Part shown: one piece after another, positions 46,585-58,783 of the stretch | Layout: each line of letters begins with the position of its first letter | Position numbering within the stretch: position 1 is the stretch's first letter | Source of the DNA: Chenopodium formosanum | Lineage: Eukaryota > Streptophyta > Magnoliopsida > Caryophyllales > Amaranthaceae | Assembly: GCA_024500155.1 (NCBI GenBank) | Contig: CM044871.1 | Location: forward strand, 31,928,728-31,992,727 | DNA length: 64,000 nt | Reading direction: 5' to 3' | Position numbers and translations under genes: made by a program | The notes under the pieces: generated by a model | What the model was told of the DNA's origin: nothing | The model's database searches: none | Seen by the model: only the letters and a program-made list of their open reading frames with translations

Positions 46585-47544
46585 CTAATACCTTAAAAAT
46601 GGCTTATGTTCAAGTGTAAAGATGATACCTGAGATTGAGGTTACTTTTCTTTTCGCCTTATCTTCTAGATACATGCTACATTCTCTTTTGTAGTGTCCGG
46701 GTGTACTATAATAGAAGCAGCGCATCTTAGCTTTGTTCTTGAACTCCTTCTTCTTTGGTCTCAGAGCAACCTTAGCCTTCTTGCAAGAATAGGTTTTCTG
46801 GAGCTCTTGAACAACTTCCATCAAGGACAGTTTGTTCCGCTTGGCCGTAAGTCGCATCTTTAATGCAACATACCCCGAATGGAGTGAGCTTAGTAGCATG
46901 AGAGCCGCTTGCTCATCGTCCACTGGTTTGCCAATTAGCTCCAGATGGGTGAATAGCCTTGTCATGTTGAGCACATGAGCTTGAAGTGGCATCTCGGGTC
47001 TAAGTCTTGCATTATAGACCTTAGCCCATACTTCTTGTCCCTCTTTCGTGAGACACCCATCTTGCGGTGGCTTGATCCTCATGTTCGAGAGTGACCTAGT
47101 CACATCTTCCACAAGTCCATCATAGTTGTCTCTGGTACTTTTGGTGACTCTCAAATAGACTACATCTTCTAGAGCTTTGAGCATCATGTCCGGAAAATAG
47201 TTGGAGAACTTCCCCTTCCATTGCACCGGGATGGAGTTTGCTATGATTCTGGAAACTCTTTTACAATCCACACTCCATACCTCATGTGCCTCATCACTCA
47301 TAATCCCCTTTGAGTAGAAACTCGGGATTTAAGTGTCCAGAATGTTCTCTAGGTAGCAATTTCGGAGGGTCTTTCGAAGTTCCTCTTCCCATTCCTTAAA
47401 GTTTACCAAGTTCAGAGAAATTGGCAACTTTTCGGGCAATTCCGGGAGCATAAGGTCGTTGACATTAGTTGAAGACATGATTCTATAATTGAAAGAATTT
47501 GAAATAAAAAACCATTCATTATACTTAAATAAGATTGAATTCAT
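46585..47544 (-). pseudogene. Copia gag
   Basis: The N-terminal frame (47544-47329) includes MSSTNVNDLMLPELPEKLP and stops after LENILDT. It continues from 47301 with DEAHEVWSVDCKRVSRIIAN and RPEMPLQAHVLNMTRLF. The zinc knuckle reads CFYYSTPGHYKREC, where a tyrosine replaces the second cysteine of C-x2-C-x4-H-x4-C. Gag would form the particle; the altered knuckle should impair RNA binding. Confidence 0.88.
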
Positions 47545-50000
47545 GCATTTTGATCAAACTTATTTAAAATGTCTTATTCACACATTAAAGATTGTCCCCA
47601 TTTTAGGTGAGAATAAGTCGATTCCAAGATCCAAAGAAACAAAGAGTGGTTAAGCATGCTTTGGCTTGTCTTAACACTCAATCTCCTAAGGTAAGCAACG
47701 CTTTGCTAATGGCTCCAAGCCACTATTGGTTGAATAAATCGTCGCATCCAATTCTCTCTAAACAATTTATTCACTTTGCCACGACATGTTAGGACTCCAT
47801 CACTCATATCGTTGAGTATAACCAAAACCACCTTGCATACCCGGTATGCCTTACGTTCCTTGGAGAAGTAGTGATGCCTCGCTTTGGCGTAGCCCACCAC
47901 TACCCTCGTTCGGTTGGTAAGTGTGTTTTGGAATGGCAAGTTTTACTCAATATTTTAGGGACCTAGGGTTTCTATGTTGGTTGATTTAAGTGAACTTAAT
48001 TAATCATCTCAACATTCGAAATCCTAAACATGCATCTAACATATAATTCATATATATATAAACATAAATATATATCGAAAACATAAATAGAGATGCATTT
48101 GGCAACTAGCATGACCCCTTGAGATCTTCAAGTCTTCAAAAGGTCTTCATTTGCAACTTCATGGCTTTGTCTTCTAAGAACCCCGTCTTCAAGACTTGAC
48201 CAAAATATTACAATTGCTAGTATCTACGATTAGGACTAATCTAAATATTAAGGTACAAAAATACTCAACGGTTCGCAGACCGTATTTAGATTTACAAAAA
48301 TACATCACGGATCACAGTTCGTATTTTCTATCCTAATCGGGCCCCACTAGTTGCCATTTCATAAAACCTGTGAATTTACATTCCATTCATCCATTCACTA
48401 TATGTGAATGGCCCATGCATTTTACAACGATAAACAAGTAACAATGCATAAAACGCGCGAGAACTAGTAACTAATCTAGGTGGTTAATCCAATTAACACG
48501 CCTAATTAAACTAGTCAACCGGTTATGGTAATAACTTAGAGACGCTCCCACTAAATTCCGCATCCAACTTAACTAATCCAATTAATTAAGTCGGTGAACC
48601 CAAAAATTTGCCAAAATTAATTTTGCAAATGTCGCTCAAAACCCGAGGCCTATCCTCCAAAAATTTTAATTAAATAAACAAAATAATTAAAATAATTAAA
48701 ACGACAATTTAAGAAAAATACGTATTCCAAAATGTCTAAGTGCCTAGCACTAAGACTTGGAGTCCAAAAATTATCCTTACTTACATATTAAGCAACGCTA
48801 AAATTAACTTTAAAATAACATCGCCTTAATAACCCGGGGTTATTATGCCAATTATGGGATTGTACGTACCGTACAACAAGCACGTAGTATGCCCATGCGC
48901 ACCCCCGCAACACCAAGCATGCATGTGGGCTGCTTGTACTCGCATGCGCTACGCCCAGCCCAGCCAAGCGTAGCACCACGCACAGCGCGCACAGCCTTAT
49001 GCTGCTGCTGCGCCATGCTGCAGCTTGCTGCTGGCTAGCGCGCTATGCTGCTGGCAGCGAGCAGCAGCCCACGCCCTTCCTCGCACACACAGACGCACAG
49101 CACCACGCACCTAAGAACGAAGCGCCCAGCAGCCTCGGCAGCCACATATGGGTTGCGTGAGCAGCCCAGCTGGCCGAGAGCTAGCTCGGGGCTCTTAAGC
49201 CTCGTGTTGCGTGCTAATGTTTCGAAAATTATCGATTTTGTGTGTGACATTATAAATCAATTCTAAATTAATTTTAGAATCAATTTTGAGGAAAAATGAA
49301 AAATTACAAGTCCAACTTAAATAATTCATCCAAAAGCAATTAACCAAATTTATTTCCAAGAACCATTCTTTAATAAAATTGGTTTAACTTGGTGTAATGA
49401 AATAAATTAGGGCAATTCTCACTATTAATTTAATCACTTTAAATTAATCTTGAGATTTTGACAAAATAAAAGGGAGTTGGAAAAATGAACATAAGTTCAA
49501 TAAAGACTCCAACTTTAATACTTGTGACTCCATGAAAAATTATATCTTCCAATATGAAGATAAACCAATTTCAATCACAAGTTTTAAACTTTATGATTCC
49601 AATCAACCAAAAAATGATTAAATCAACAAAGTTTAACCAAAATTCATGGAATTTAGTAACTCAAAGTTTCAATCACTTATCATAAAAAAAGATTGAATCT
49701 TTAGTACTTGGAAGCAACAAAGAACAACTATTTCACACTTAATGCAATTAATTTGCAATTATGTGAAAATATAAAACCAAACTTTCAAGCACCAATTACT
49801 ACCAAGTAATCATGCTTAAAGTGGTCTAAAATTGCATATAAATAAAGGAAAGAACCAAATACATAACCACCATAAATATGCAATCAATTTTCAAGGTTAG
49901 AAAGACTTAAAATTTTTCGTCAAAACGAAAAAATCCCTCAAAAAATGCATTTCTGGTCGTTTTTTGGCTAAAAACCGAGCCCTAAAAAGATTGGAAAAAT
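47545..50000 (-). other. Copia 5' region with missing LTR half
   Basis: Where the end of the 5' LTR and the primer site should lie there is 2.4 kb of AT-rich DNA with a GC-rich island (48870-49210). I found no TGGTATCAGAGC-type primer site on the coding strand. The 3' LTR carries about 490 bp (41261-41752) that is absent here. The island is rich in GCA/GCC words like the LTR, so it may be a diverged or foreign LTR piece. The short frames at 47607-49266 have no support. Confidence 0.5.
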
Positions 50001-50949
50001 GAGTGGTTAGGTGAGGACCACTTGGAGAAGGGGGGGGACCAAACTTGCTCCCCACTCCCTCTCCCATAACCGGCCACCTCACTCCACACACACTCAAGGA
50101 CAAAAAGCCACATGGCACCCACCCTTGGGCACCAAGGTAGCGAAGGTGGGCTGTCGTGTGCTGCTGTCCGTGGCAGCCACGCCCAGCAAGCCCAGCGGCC
50201 CAGCACTCGCATGCGGGCTGCCAGGTGCTGCTGGCCAGCAAGCCCAGCATGCTTGTGCGGGCTGCTGCTGGCCTTGTGCCTTGGCCAGCGCTGCTAGGCA
50301 GCAAGCAATGGCCTAGCCATGCTGCTGCTAGCTATGGCGAGCTGGCGCGCCTAGCGTGCTAGCTGCTGCAGCTTGTTGCGGCATGGCTTGCTAGCCATTG
50401 CGTGCAAAAGGTTGCGCCTAGCATGCTAGCACGCACTAGGCAGCGCCTAGCCTTGCGATGCTAGCATGGGTGCGCTAGCACGCACCAGCCAGCCTAGGCT
50501 CGGCTTGGTGCGCATGCTAGCCACCATGCTAGGCCATACGCCCTTAGCACTCGGTTTGCTTGGGCATTCCGATGCTAGGGGTATTTTGGTCTTTTGTTGA
50601 TTTATTACTATTTCTCGTCTCGTCTTTTACTATTTTTGGACTCGACTTCCGACGCTCGGTTTCGACACTCTAAGCTCGAATTTCCGACGTCTAAATAAAT
50701 ATTACTCAGTCGACTCATTAATTCCTTCCGAATTAATTCGTCGGTTCGGTTTGTTGAATGCTAGGGTGTGACCCGAAGGGTTCAGTCAAGATTAAGCTGT
50801 AATATTAATTATTCATTAATCTTACTGATTGGAAGCGGCCTCCACCCAGGCATTCCGATCACTTGACCTCACTGAATATATTAGCTTTCTAATAATTCTG
50901 AACCCACTAACGGAATAGTACACTTGTTCGAAGGACACCATTCCTTTCA
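50001..50949 (-). repeat. 5' LTR of copia element, U3 part only
   Basis: It matches 41753-42693 of the 3' LTR, from the outer end TGAAAGGAATGG (minus strand) to GTGGTTAGGTGAGG, then stops. The TATA box of the full LTR is therefore missing. The outer end is still flanked by TGATT. Confidence 0.88.
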
Positions 50950-50954
50950 TGATT

Positions 50955-51539
50955 AACATGATTATTATTATGATTGTTATAGTTTTATGATCAAGATTAT
51001 TATTATGTTGCTTGATGATATTTATTTCTATTGCTTCATCACACCTTTTATTGCATGTTTAAAGGGAATCTATACTTGTAATCACGCTTAATAAGATAAT
51101 TAATAATCTTGTTTAGGGTTGATGTGATTATAATTCAAGTGATCGCCAATAATAGATTTATTTGTGCATTATATTCAACCAACATAGATAAATAGGTTTA
51201 GGGTTAATCCTATTGATTGTATGTTAATCAGAAAGCGCACATGAATACGATCAGAATAAAGTAGAGGCCTATTATTAGGGAAGGTCTAATCTCTTTTAGG
51301 TTGGATTTGTACCTTTATCCCCGAACCCTTATTTGGTTCTTGACCTTATGGAGTTGACGATCTCTTGGATCGTTAAGGGGTGTAACCTTCACCTCGTGAA
51401 CGATTTACAAGTTCCTAAAAAACTTGTTGGCGACTCTTTTGCTCTATCTTCTTCCCTTTTGGACGCCACCGTACTTTAGTGTATGATCACAGTGGGGTTC
51501 AAGATAGTAGGATTTTAAGGCTTGAAATTATTCCCTACA
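50955..51539 (+). repeat. 5' LTR of element 2, right part
   Basis: It resumes after the copia insertion in the GATTAT-rich stretch and runs to TTCCCTACA at 51539. It holds the TTGGCGACTC primer-site echo (about 51427-51436). Confidence 0.9.
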
Positions 51540-51544
51540 GTTTT

Positions 51545-51562
51545 TGGCGACTCCACTGGGGA
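51545..51562 (+). other. Primer binding site of element 2
   Basis: TGGCGACTCCACTGGGGA, 5 bp after the LTR, complementary to the tRNA-Arg(ACG) 3' end as I recall it. Confidence 0.8.
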
Positions 51563-53235
51563 GGATTTCAATTTTAATTCCTGAATTTGTTTCGGCAATG
51601 ATTTAGAATGAGTGGATGAGACTCGAAAAGTTCTAAGTATTTCATGTGCGTAATTTTGATTAACATTATTGTCATATGCATAAAAAAGATCTCATTGAAA
51701 AGACCATCCATAATGAGTTAAAAACATAGGATTTTACACGTAGGAAATTTGAGGAATGTCTTTCACAACTAGGACTAAAATAACACCGCGCGAAACTGGA
51801 AAATTTTATTGAGCACAGAAAGCTGTTGAGGCATGTGGGAAGTAGCGTCAGGGCCAGAGCATTGGCGCCAGCATTTTAACCGTAGCGCCAGACGCCAGTA
51901 TTGGCGCCAGGCGCTACAGTTAAAAGCTAGCGCCAGTCTCTGATTGCTGGCGCCAACTTCCCCCAATACCGAGCAAGAAATATGCGTTCTAATTTCGACC
52001 GATTTTTCGTATTGTTTGCTCGATCCTACTTCCTGATTGAATTTTTTCTCCCTTTTTGAAACCCATATGTGTTCTACATATGGACATAACCCTCTGGGAA
52101 TTCATGCTCCATCTACCCGATTGAACGCTCTGTGCAACAAAGGGTACATCTGAGATGTTGAATTCACCAAACCATGGAAGCGAGTTTTTTCTAAAACTCG
52201 CGGTGTCCCATCAACTCGCGCCAACCCTTCACGGTTAGGCTTCCGCGCAGTGCATCCAGACAATTAACCATGGACCCTCTTTGACTACACCATATCCCGA
52301 ACTTTAGAGAACTAGAGCCATGGTTAGGTTGCGAACGCATTGCATCATATTGTGCCTACTTGACTAATTGTGCATTATTTGTTGTGCATATATATTCTAT
52401 GTTTCTCTTAACCGTTTGTTGACTTGTGTTGAGACTAAATCAATTAATGACTTAAAGAACTTTGCCTAATTAATTAATTAATTAATTAATTTGAGTCAAT
52501 AAAGTCTAATATTTTAATCGGAATTGACCTAGTACGACTTTAGGCATACCCCAGTTGATTAATAACACCAAAAACAGTTCCAGACCGAAGCTCCAATATT
52601 GGCGCCAAGGTCTGAGCTGTAGCGCCACACTATGGAGTGTAGCGCCTGACGACAGTTCTGTCGCCTGGCGCCAAGCTCCACAGTGTGACGCCAGTCCTGT
52701 CGCTTGGCCGACAGTTCGGATTATTGGTCGAGTCATCACCTAGGGTATAATTAATCAGTTTTCTGTTTAATTCGGTTAATTTTGCTGTCAATAATGTTTA
52801 ATTGAATCAATGATCGAGTTTAGGCACTAAGTCCCATGGTCTTACACAAGAGTCCAAGCATGTCACTTACACTCAACGCACAGACCAGTACACATACTTT
52901 GACCATGATTAAGAGAGTCTTGTGTGCGCGTTTTTCCGTCATTTATTTTAGGGGGGTAAGTCGGATATTAATCCTCCAATAAAAATAATAATATTTAGTC
53001 CCTAAAAATATGTACATTATTTTTGCCAAAAATACGCACCCTTTTCTTTTTTCTTTTTTTCCTTAAAATAAACCATAAAGTCAAGTTGATTCGAGTCAAG
53101 TAATTAAAACGCAAAATGGTTTAATTTACAGCGCGTGGTCAAGTAAGGAAGGATGATTAATCAAAGATAACCTCTTCGTACAAGTCCAACTTTTTGACAA
53201 ACCTATAGCTCGCAAGAGGAAAGCTAGGGTTATAA
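51563..53235 (+). other. Leader of element 2
   Basis: It has palindrome clusters at 51845-51960 and 52600-52715 built from GGCGCC words. Between them lie the conserved block (52070-52410) and a TAAT microsatellite (52469-52491). The CCGTCATTT...GGGGGGTAAGTCGGATA block is at 52933-52968, and an acceptor-like TTTAATTTACAG lies about 110 bp before gag. In the frame leading into gag, a TGA at about 53153 replaces the CGA of the gag-only copy. Confidence 0.6.
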
Positions 53236-56083
53236 CGGCAACTCAAGAAGAAGTCAATGATCTCAAGAACCAACTGGCTACTGTGACTGAGACACTAAAA
53301 CTTCTCGCACTTAGGATCGATGATCCCGTGAAGCAACAACAAATGGACCTCATGCAAGAGAGTTTAAGCAAGTTGTCTAGCGACTACAAATTTCAAGAGC
53401 TTACATCACAAGGGGTCTCGGTGGACAAGGATCTTCTTCCGCAGAAGTTCAACGCCAACGACATCCCAAAATTCAGAGCAATTGACAACCCTTACTTCCA
53501 TTTAAGAGCATTTGAAACAATAATGAGTATCAAGGGTATCGATAAGAAGGTCTTCCCTTATCTTTTCTCACTATCTCTCGAGACCGTTTGCCAACAATGG
53601 TTCTTTTCTCTCGAGAAAGAAAAAACCTCTACCTGGGAGTCTATAGCAAACGCTTTTGTTGATAGGTACAAGTGCAACATTCAAGTCGAGACTGACCATA
53701 GAGAACTTGAAATCCTCAAGCAGAAAGAGAATGAAGGCTTCACCTCTTTCTTTAACAAGTGGAGTGAAACCTCAGCTAAGATGATTGAGGTGCCAAGTGA
53801 AAAAGATTCTGTGAGACTGTTTATAAAAATCTCCAAGAAAAATATTCCAAGCATCTTAAATATCAAAATAATCTCCATACCTTCAAGGCCGTTTATGACA
53901 TTGGGATCAATATTGAAGATGACTTGGCTAAGTCAAAAGCTGCCAACAATAACTCTAACAGTGGCTGGAAAGGAAAGAAGAACGACAATCCTTCTTCTTC
54001 CAAAACCGCCCACTCAAATAATGTTAGCACCTTTAATTTAGGAGAAGTTCTTGCCATGAACAACCAAGGACAGAAGAAACCATTTAGGAGGAACTTCACT
54101 CCTATTGGCATGAGTTATGACACCGCATTTGATCGATTAAATGCAAAAGGTTTTATAACTCCTATTGGACCATTTGGGGACCCACCAGTTGAGAAGAGGT
54201 CGGTTAACTGGAACCCCAATGCACACTGCAAGTATCACCAAGGTAGGGGCCATTCCACTGAAAGCTGTTGGAAGCTTAAGGAAGCTATCCAAGATCTAAT
54301 CGACAATAACAAACTGCCGTTGCCCCCTGCCAGTAAGAAGCCAAGTATCGACAATGCACCTTTAGCTCATACCCTGGCTATCTCCGATGAGGAAAACGAG
54401 GTTGACCCCTCCTCTCTCATTAAACCTGTCAAAGAAATCTGTGCCATAGAAAAAGAAGAGGATATCTTTTTCGATGTCAAGGATAGTCTTCCAGAACCGA
54501 CAAATAAGGAAGATATACAATTGCTCACACTATCTATGAAGGAGGCATCGCAATTACTACGCGAAGCTCTCAATGTTATGAACGAACTCCATAAGAAATA
54601 TGATGAGCTTCCACTTCCAAAAGAAGAACCTAAAAGAGAATTCACACCAGTGAAAACGACTTATGAGGCAAAGCACTTTCCCTTACAAGTCACTGAAAAA
54701 CCCAAGAAGAGCAATAGAATCTACACTCCAATTGGGATCCCATATGCGCAAATGTTCGAAATGCTCTCCGAGAGTGGCGAGGTCAAACCTCTCGAACCGA
54801 GACCATTCGAGTCATTAAAAAGGAAAGATAACTATTACTGTCAGTATCATCAATCAGGGGGTCACACTATAGAAAACTGTTTCAAATTCAAGGATTTGGT
54901 ACAGAAAATGATTGATGAAAAGAAACTAGTCCAAGTTCAACAAGAAGAAGACATAACCATTAATGGAGTTTGGGACAGTGATGAAGAAGATGTCTATCTA
55001 AAGGACATAGTAGGACCTTTACCTTCTATGTCATACACCACAGATGAAATTTGGGCTGAAGAAGATTCATCAATAGATGTCCTCACAAGATCTGGGAGAA
55101 TGCAACCTCCCGTTTCAACACAACCTATGCCAACTGTACATCAAGTTCCCATACCTATCATCGAAGACAACGACATTGTTAAGCAGTTTAAGAAGACAAA
55201 AGTTGAGATTAATGTGTGGAAACTTCTGGCAACATCTCGAGAACATAGGTTGGCTGTAATGATTGCCTTGGATAAAATCGGGATAGATTCTAACTCTACT
55301 CCTGAGGGACTAGCCAACTTCCTCACAAGAGACCTTCCTAGTCCGATTAATTTGATCACCTTTTCTGACAAAGATTTACCCCCAGAAGGTGACAAACATT
55401 ACAAGGCATTAAACCTCACGGTAGTCTGCAAAAGGATGAATGTTCCTATGACTCTTGTAGACAATGGATTGGCTATCAATGTCTGTCCACTTAGAACCGC
55501 GAGGATGCTTGGCATAAGGGATGAAGACTTAAATCCGTCCACACAAGGAATTAGAGCCTACGATAATACTCGTCGTCAAGCTCTTGGCAAGATTACCCTA
55601 AATGTAACGGCAGGAGCGATAGAACATGCTACTACTTTCCAAGTAGTGGACATCAAAGCTTCATTCAACTTATTGTTGGGACGCCCTTGGCTTCATGATC
55701 TAAAGGTCGTCCCTTCATCTCTCCACCAACAAGTGAAAGCTATAGTTGGAGGAATTCCGATCACCATCGATGATTCTCCTATGAGAATCAAATCCATAGA
55801 AAATCCAATTATTAATGTGGAGCACGACGAAGAAGATGAAGACCTATGGGGCTTTAACGAAGAAGTCTCCTTAATCAAGGAGGATGAAAGGACATCTCTT
55901 TGCCATGACCCCCATTCCAACATGACCGTCAACGCCATGCTGAAGAAACAAGGACACTTTCCTGGGATGACTTTAGGAAAGAAGAAAGGAATAGCAAAAC
56001 TGCTGGAGTCACCTGGCCTCCCTAAGTTAGATAATTTCGGACTTGGTTTTGAACCGACTCGGAAAGATCTCAAGCGAGCCTAG
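53236..56083 (+). pseudogene. gag and protease, element 2
   Basis: The gag start codon is ACG (53236-53238) where element 1 has ATG; the next in-frame ATG is at about 53343, so the N-terminus is damaged. A one-base loss in an A-run near 53825 shifts the frame; from there the frame is open to 56083. Two CHHC zinc knuckles are present: CKYHQGRGHSTESC (about 54229) and CQYHQSGGHTIENC (about 54840). The protease has DNG at 55460-55468, but leucine follows where element 1 has serine (DNGS). LLLGRPWLHD at about 55674 is the family motif. The frame ends where CAG has become TAG (56081-56083). Confidence 0.88.
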
Positions 56084-56759
56084 GACAAGTTGAAAGCACG
56101 TAGGGACGCTCGCATTCAAAAGAAAGCAATTCCAATGGATCAGTACCCTCTTACGCTTAATGGTCAGTTCATAAAAGAAGGAGAGGACTATCCATGCCAT
56201 GAATTTCCCGAGCCATTTGTTGTAAACGGCATAAGACAACCGGGATTCGAGATTTTCTTGGATTGCTACTTCACTGATGAATTCCCAACTCCCGTCCATA
56301 AGGAGAAAGCACCCCCATGCTTTGACTTTAACGTCATGGGATTACTGTTTGGGCAAGAAAAGAATGAGCCAACTAATGAAGAAGATAACTCCTTGCTCAT
56401 TCAAACAGTCCTACAAAGTGAAAGCTTCGACCCCTCAAAGCTAATTACTCCAGCTGAAGGATCACTACAAGGGTGGCGCAAGACTATCAAAGTGACTACT
56501 CCAAGCGGAAGGAAGATATCAATCACGACAGGACAAGGACCGATGTTTGAGGAGTCGTTTGAGTCAGAGTCAGAGTCAGAGTCTTTCCCTTTAGAGTCTT
56601 CTAAGTCTTTAGTAGTAACACCTCTCCCTCTTATTTCTTCTCCTAGGATAGTCAATGATCCAGTCTCTGAGGACATATCACTCTTTGATGTAATGATCTC
56701 AGAGTATAATAATATTTCTCATTCTCCTTACTTCTTGTGTTCCTCCCTAACCTAAGATG
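56084..56759 (+). pseudogene. Protease-RT linker of polyprotein, element 2
   Basis: 222 codons open from 56090 to 56755, with EDYPCHEFPEPFVVNG and the acidic ESESESESF run (GAGTCA microsatellite near 56565-56583). It ends at a TAA replacing the CAA seen in element 1. No catalytic domain is recognised; its role is unknown, perhaps a spacer in the polyprotein. Confidence 0.75.
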
Positions 56760-58310
56760 ACAAGCATTGCTTAGCTAAAGATGAAAAAGAGAAAGAAATT
56801 ATTAAAGCAATGGAAACACTCGAAAAGAAAACACCGGTAATTGAAGAAACTGAAACAGTTGACATCTCGAATGATTCAACTAATAAAAGAGAAGTTAAAA
56901 TCAGATTAACATTGAATAAGCAAGAAAAAACCGATTTAATTAACTTACTTAAAGAATTTATCGATGTATTTGCTTGGTCATATGAAGATATGCCAGGCAT
57001 TAATAGAGAAATAGCTCAACACACTATACCACTAATTCCAGGAATGAAACCTGTAAAACAAAAGTTACGTCGAATGAAACCCGACGTAACACTTAAAATA
57101 AAGGAAGAAGTTCAAAAACAAATAACTGCAGGTTTCATCAAGGTATCCAAATACCCCGAATGGGTCGCCAACGTCGTCCCAGTTCCGAAGAAAGACGGAA
57201 GGGTAAGGATGTGTATCGACTATCGAGATCTAAATAAGGCAAGTCCAAAGGACGACTTCCCTTTGCCACACATCGATATTCTGGTAGATAACACGGCAAA
57301 TCACTCGCTTCTCTCGTTCATGGATGGATACGCGGGTTACAACCAGATTCTCATGGCAGAAGAAGACATGGAGAAAACAACCTTTATAACACCATGGGGC
57401 ACTTACTGCTACACGGTAATGCCATTCGGTTAAAAAAACGCGGGTGCTACTTACCAACGTGCAGCGACTGCCTTACTCCATGACATGATGCACAAAGAAT
57501 TCGAAGTATATGTCGACGACATGATTGTAAAATCAAAAGATCGTCCAGGCCATCAAGTAGCCTTAAGGAAATTTTTTGTAAGGCAAAGAAAATATAACAT
57601 GAGGTTGAATCCATCAAAATGTGCTTTTGGAGTCACCTCAGGCAAGCTCTTGGGATACGTCATAAGCTCTAGAGGAATAGAGGTAGATCCAACCAAGATT
57701 AAAGCAATCATATCAATGCCACCGCTCAAGACTGAGAAACAGATTCGAGGATTTATTGGCCGGTTGCAATACATAAGTAGGTTCATATCAAAACTGACGA
57801 CAATATGCGAACCAATCTTCAAGAAGCTAAAGAAGAATGTACCAGTAATATGGGATGACGAGTGTCAAAAAGCCTTTGAAAAAATCAAAGCATATCTCGC
57901 AAATCCTCCCGTATAAGCGCCAGCACTTCCCAGAATACCTCTTAGGTTATATTTGACGTTTACCAAAGAGACAATGGGAGCCATGCTAGCACAAGAAGTA
58001 GAAGGCAAAGAGAACGCAATTTACTACCTAAGTAAAAAGATGCTCGAATACGAGACACGCTATACACCGCTCGAGAAATTGTGCCTCGCCTTGGTGTGGG
58101 CCACAACTAAGTTAAGACATTACATGTTGGTGCATACCGTTTTCGTAGTCTCCCGATTAGATCCACTCAAGTATCTATTCGAGAAATCTACACTCAATGG
58201 ACGCATTTCAAGATGGATAGTCACTCTAGCCCAGTTCGATGTAAGGTTTATGCCACAAGAAGCTATTAAAGGATCCGTGGTGTCAGACTTTCTAGCAGAC
58301 TTTCCAATAG
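56760..58310 (+). pseudogene. Reverse transcriptase and first RNase H, element 2
   Basis: RT: WVANVVPVPKKDGRVRMCID, FMDGYAGYNQILMAEEDMEK, ITPWGTYCYTVMPFG, then an in-frame TAA (57431-57433) in place of the leucine of FGLKN. The active site YVDDMIVKS is intact (57509-57520), followed by CAFGVTSGKLLGYVISSRGI. The thumb and connection segment (EKQIRGFIGRLQYISRF) is kept; a TAA at 57914-57916 interrupts NPPVLA. The RT-linked RNase H (AIYYLSKKMLEYETRYTPLE) runs to QFDVRFMPQEA. Only these two stops break the domain. Confidence 0.92.
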
Positions 58311-58783
58311 AAGACTCGTCGCCAATACAAGACAATGAATTTCCAGATGAAGACCTAATGGTCACTGAAGATGATACTTGGACCTTGTATTTCGACGGAG
58401 CCTCAAACCAAAAGGGATGTGGCGTTGGAGTAATACTAGTATCACCTAAAGAGGAGCATATTCCATTCTCCATAAAGCTTGATTTCGACGTTACCAACAA
58501 CGCTGCTGAATATGAAGCATGCGTGGTAGGCCTTGAAAAAGCTTTGGCATTGGGAGTAAAGAAATTAAAGATATTCGGAGACTCTTCTTTGATCATCAAT
58601 CAGATATCTAAAAGGTGGAAAGTAAGGAGCGAAAGCTTAGCCCCTTACCAAACCTATCTGAAAACTCTTACCGATCAGTTAGAGAAGGTAGAATACACAT
58701 ATCTACCTAGAGAAGAAAACCAATTTGCCGATGCCTTGGCGAGATTAGCCTCAATGGTTAGAATTCCCACGGAAATCGAGTAA
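58311..58783 (+). pseudogene. Second (archaeal-type) RNase H, element 2
   Basis: WTLYFDGASNQKGCGVGVIL (first acidic residue), TNNAAEYEACVVGLEKAL (glutamate), KIFGDSSLIINQISKRWKV (aspartate) and FADALARLASMV (last aspartate) are all present without a stop, so the domain itself is intact. It is in one frame with the first RNase H from 57953. The stop at 58781 is TAA where element 1 has CAA. A second RNase H is the diagnostic trait of Tat/Ogre elements. Confidence 0.92.

Larger units (their letters stand above)
41261..50949 (-). mobile_element. Ty1/copia element (reverse), degenerate
   Basis: It inserts into the element 2 LTR with the duplication TGATT (41256-41260 and 50950-50954). Reading leftwards: a 5' LTR of which only U3 remains (50949-50001), about 2.4 kb of non-coding DNA, gag (47544-46585), protease remnant, integrase (46143-45157), RT and RNase H (45156-43576), polypurine tract, and a full 3' LTR (42693-41261). 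The order integrase before RT is the copia order. I cannot assign a sublineage. Confidence 0.9.
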
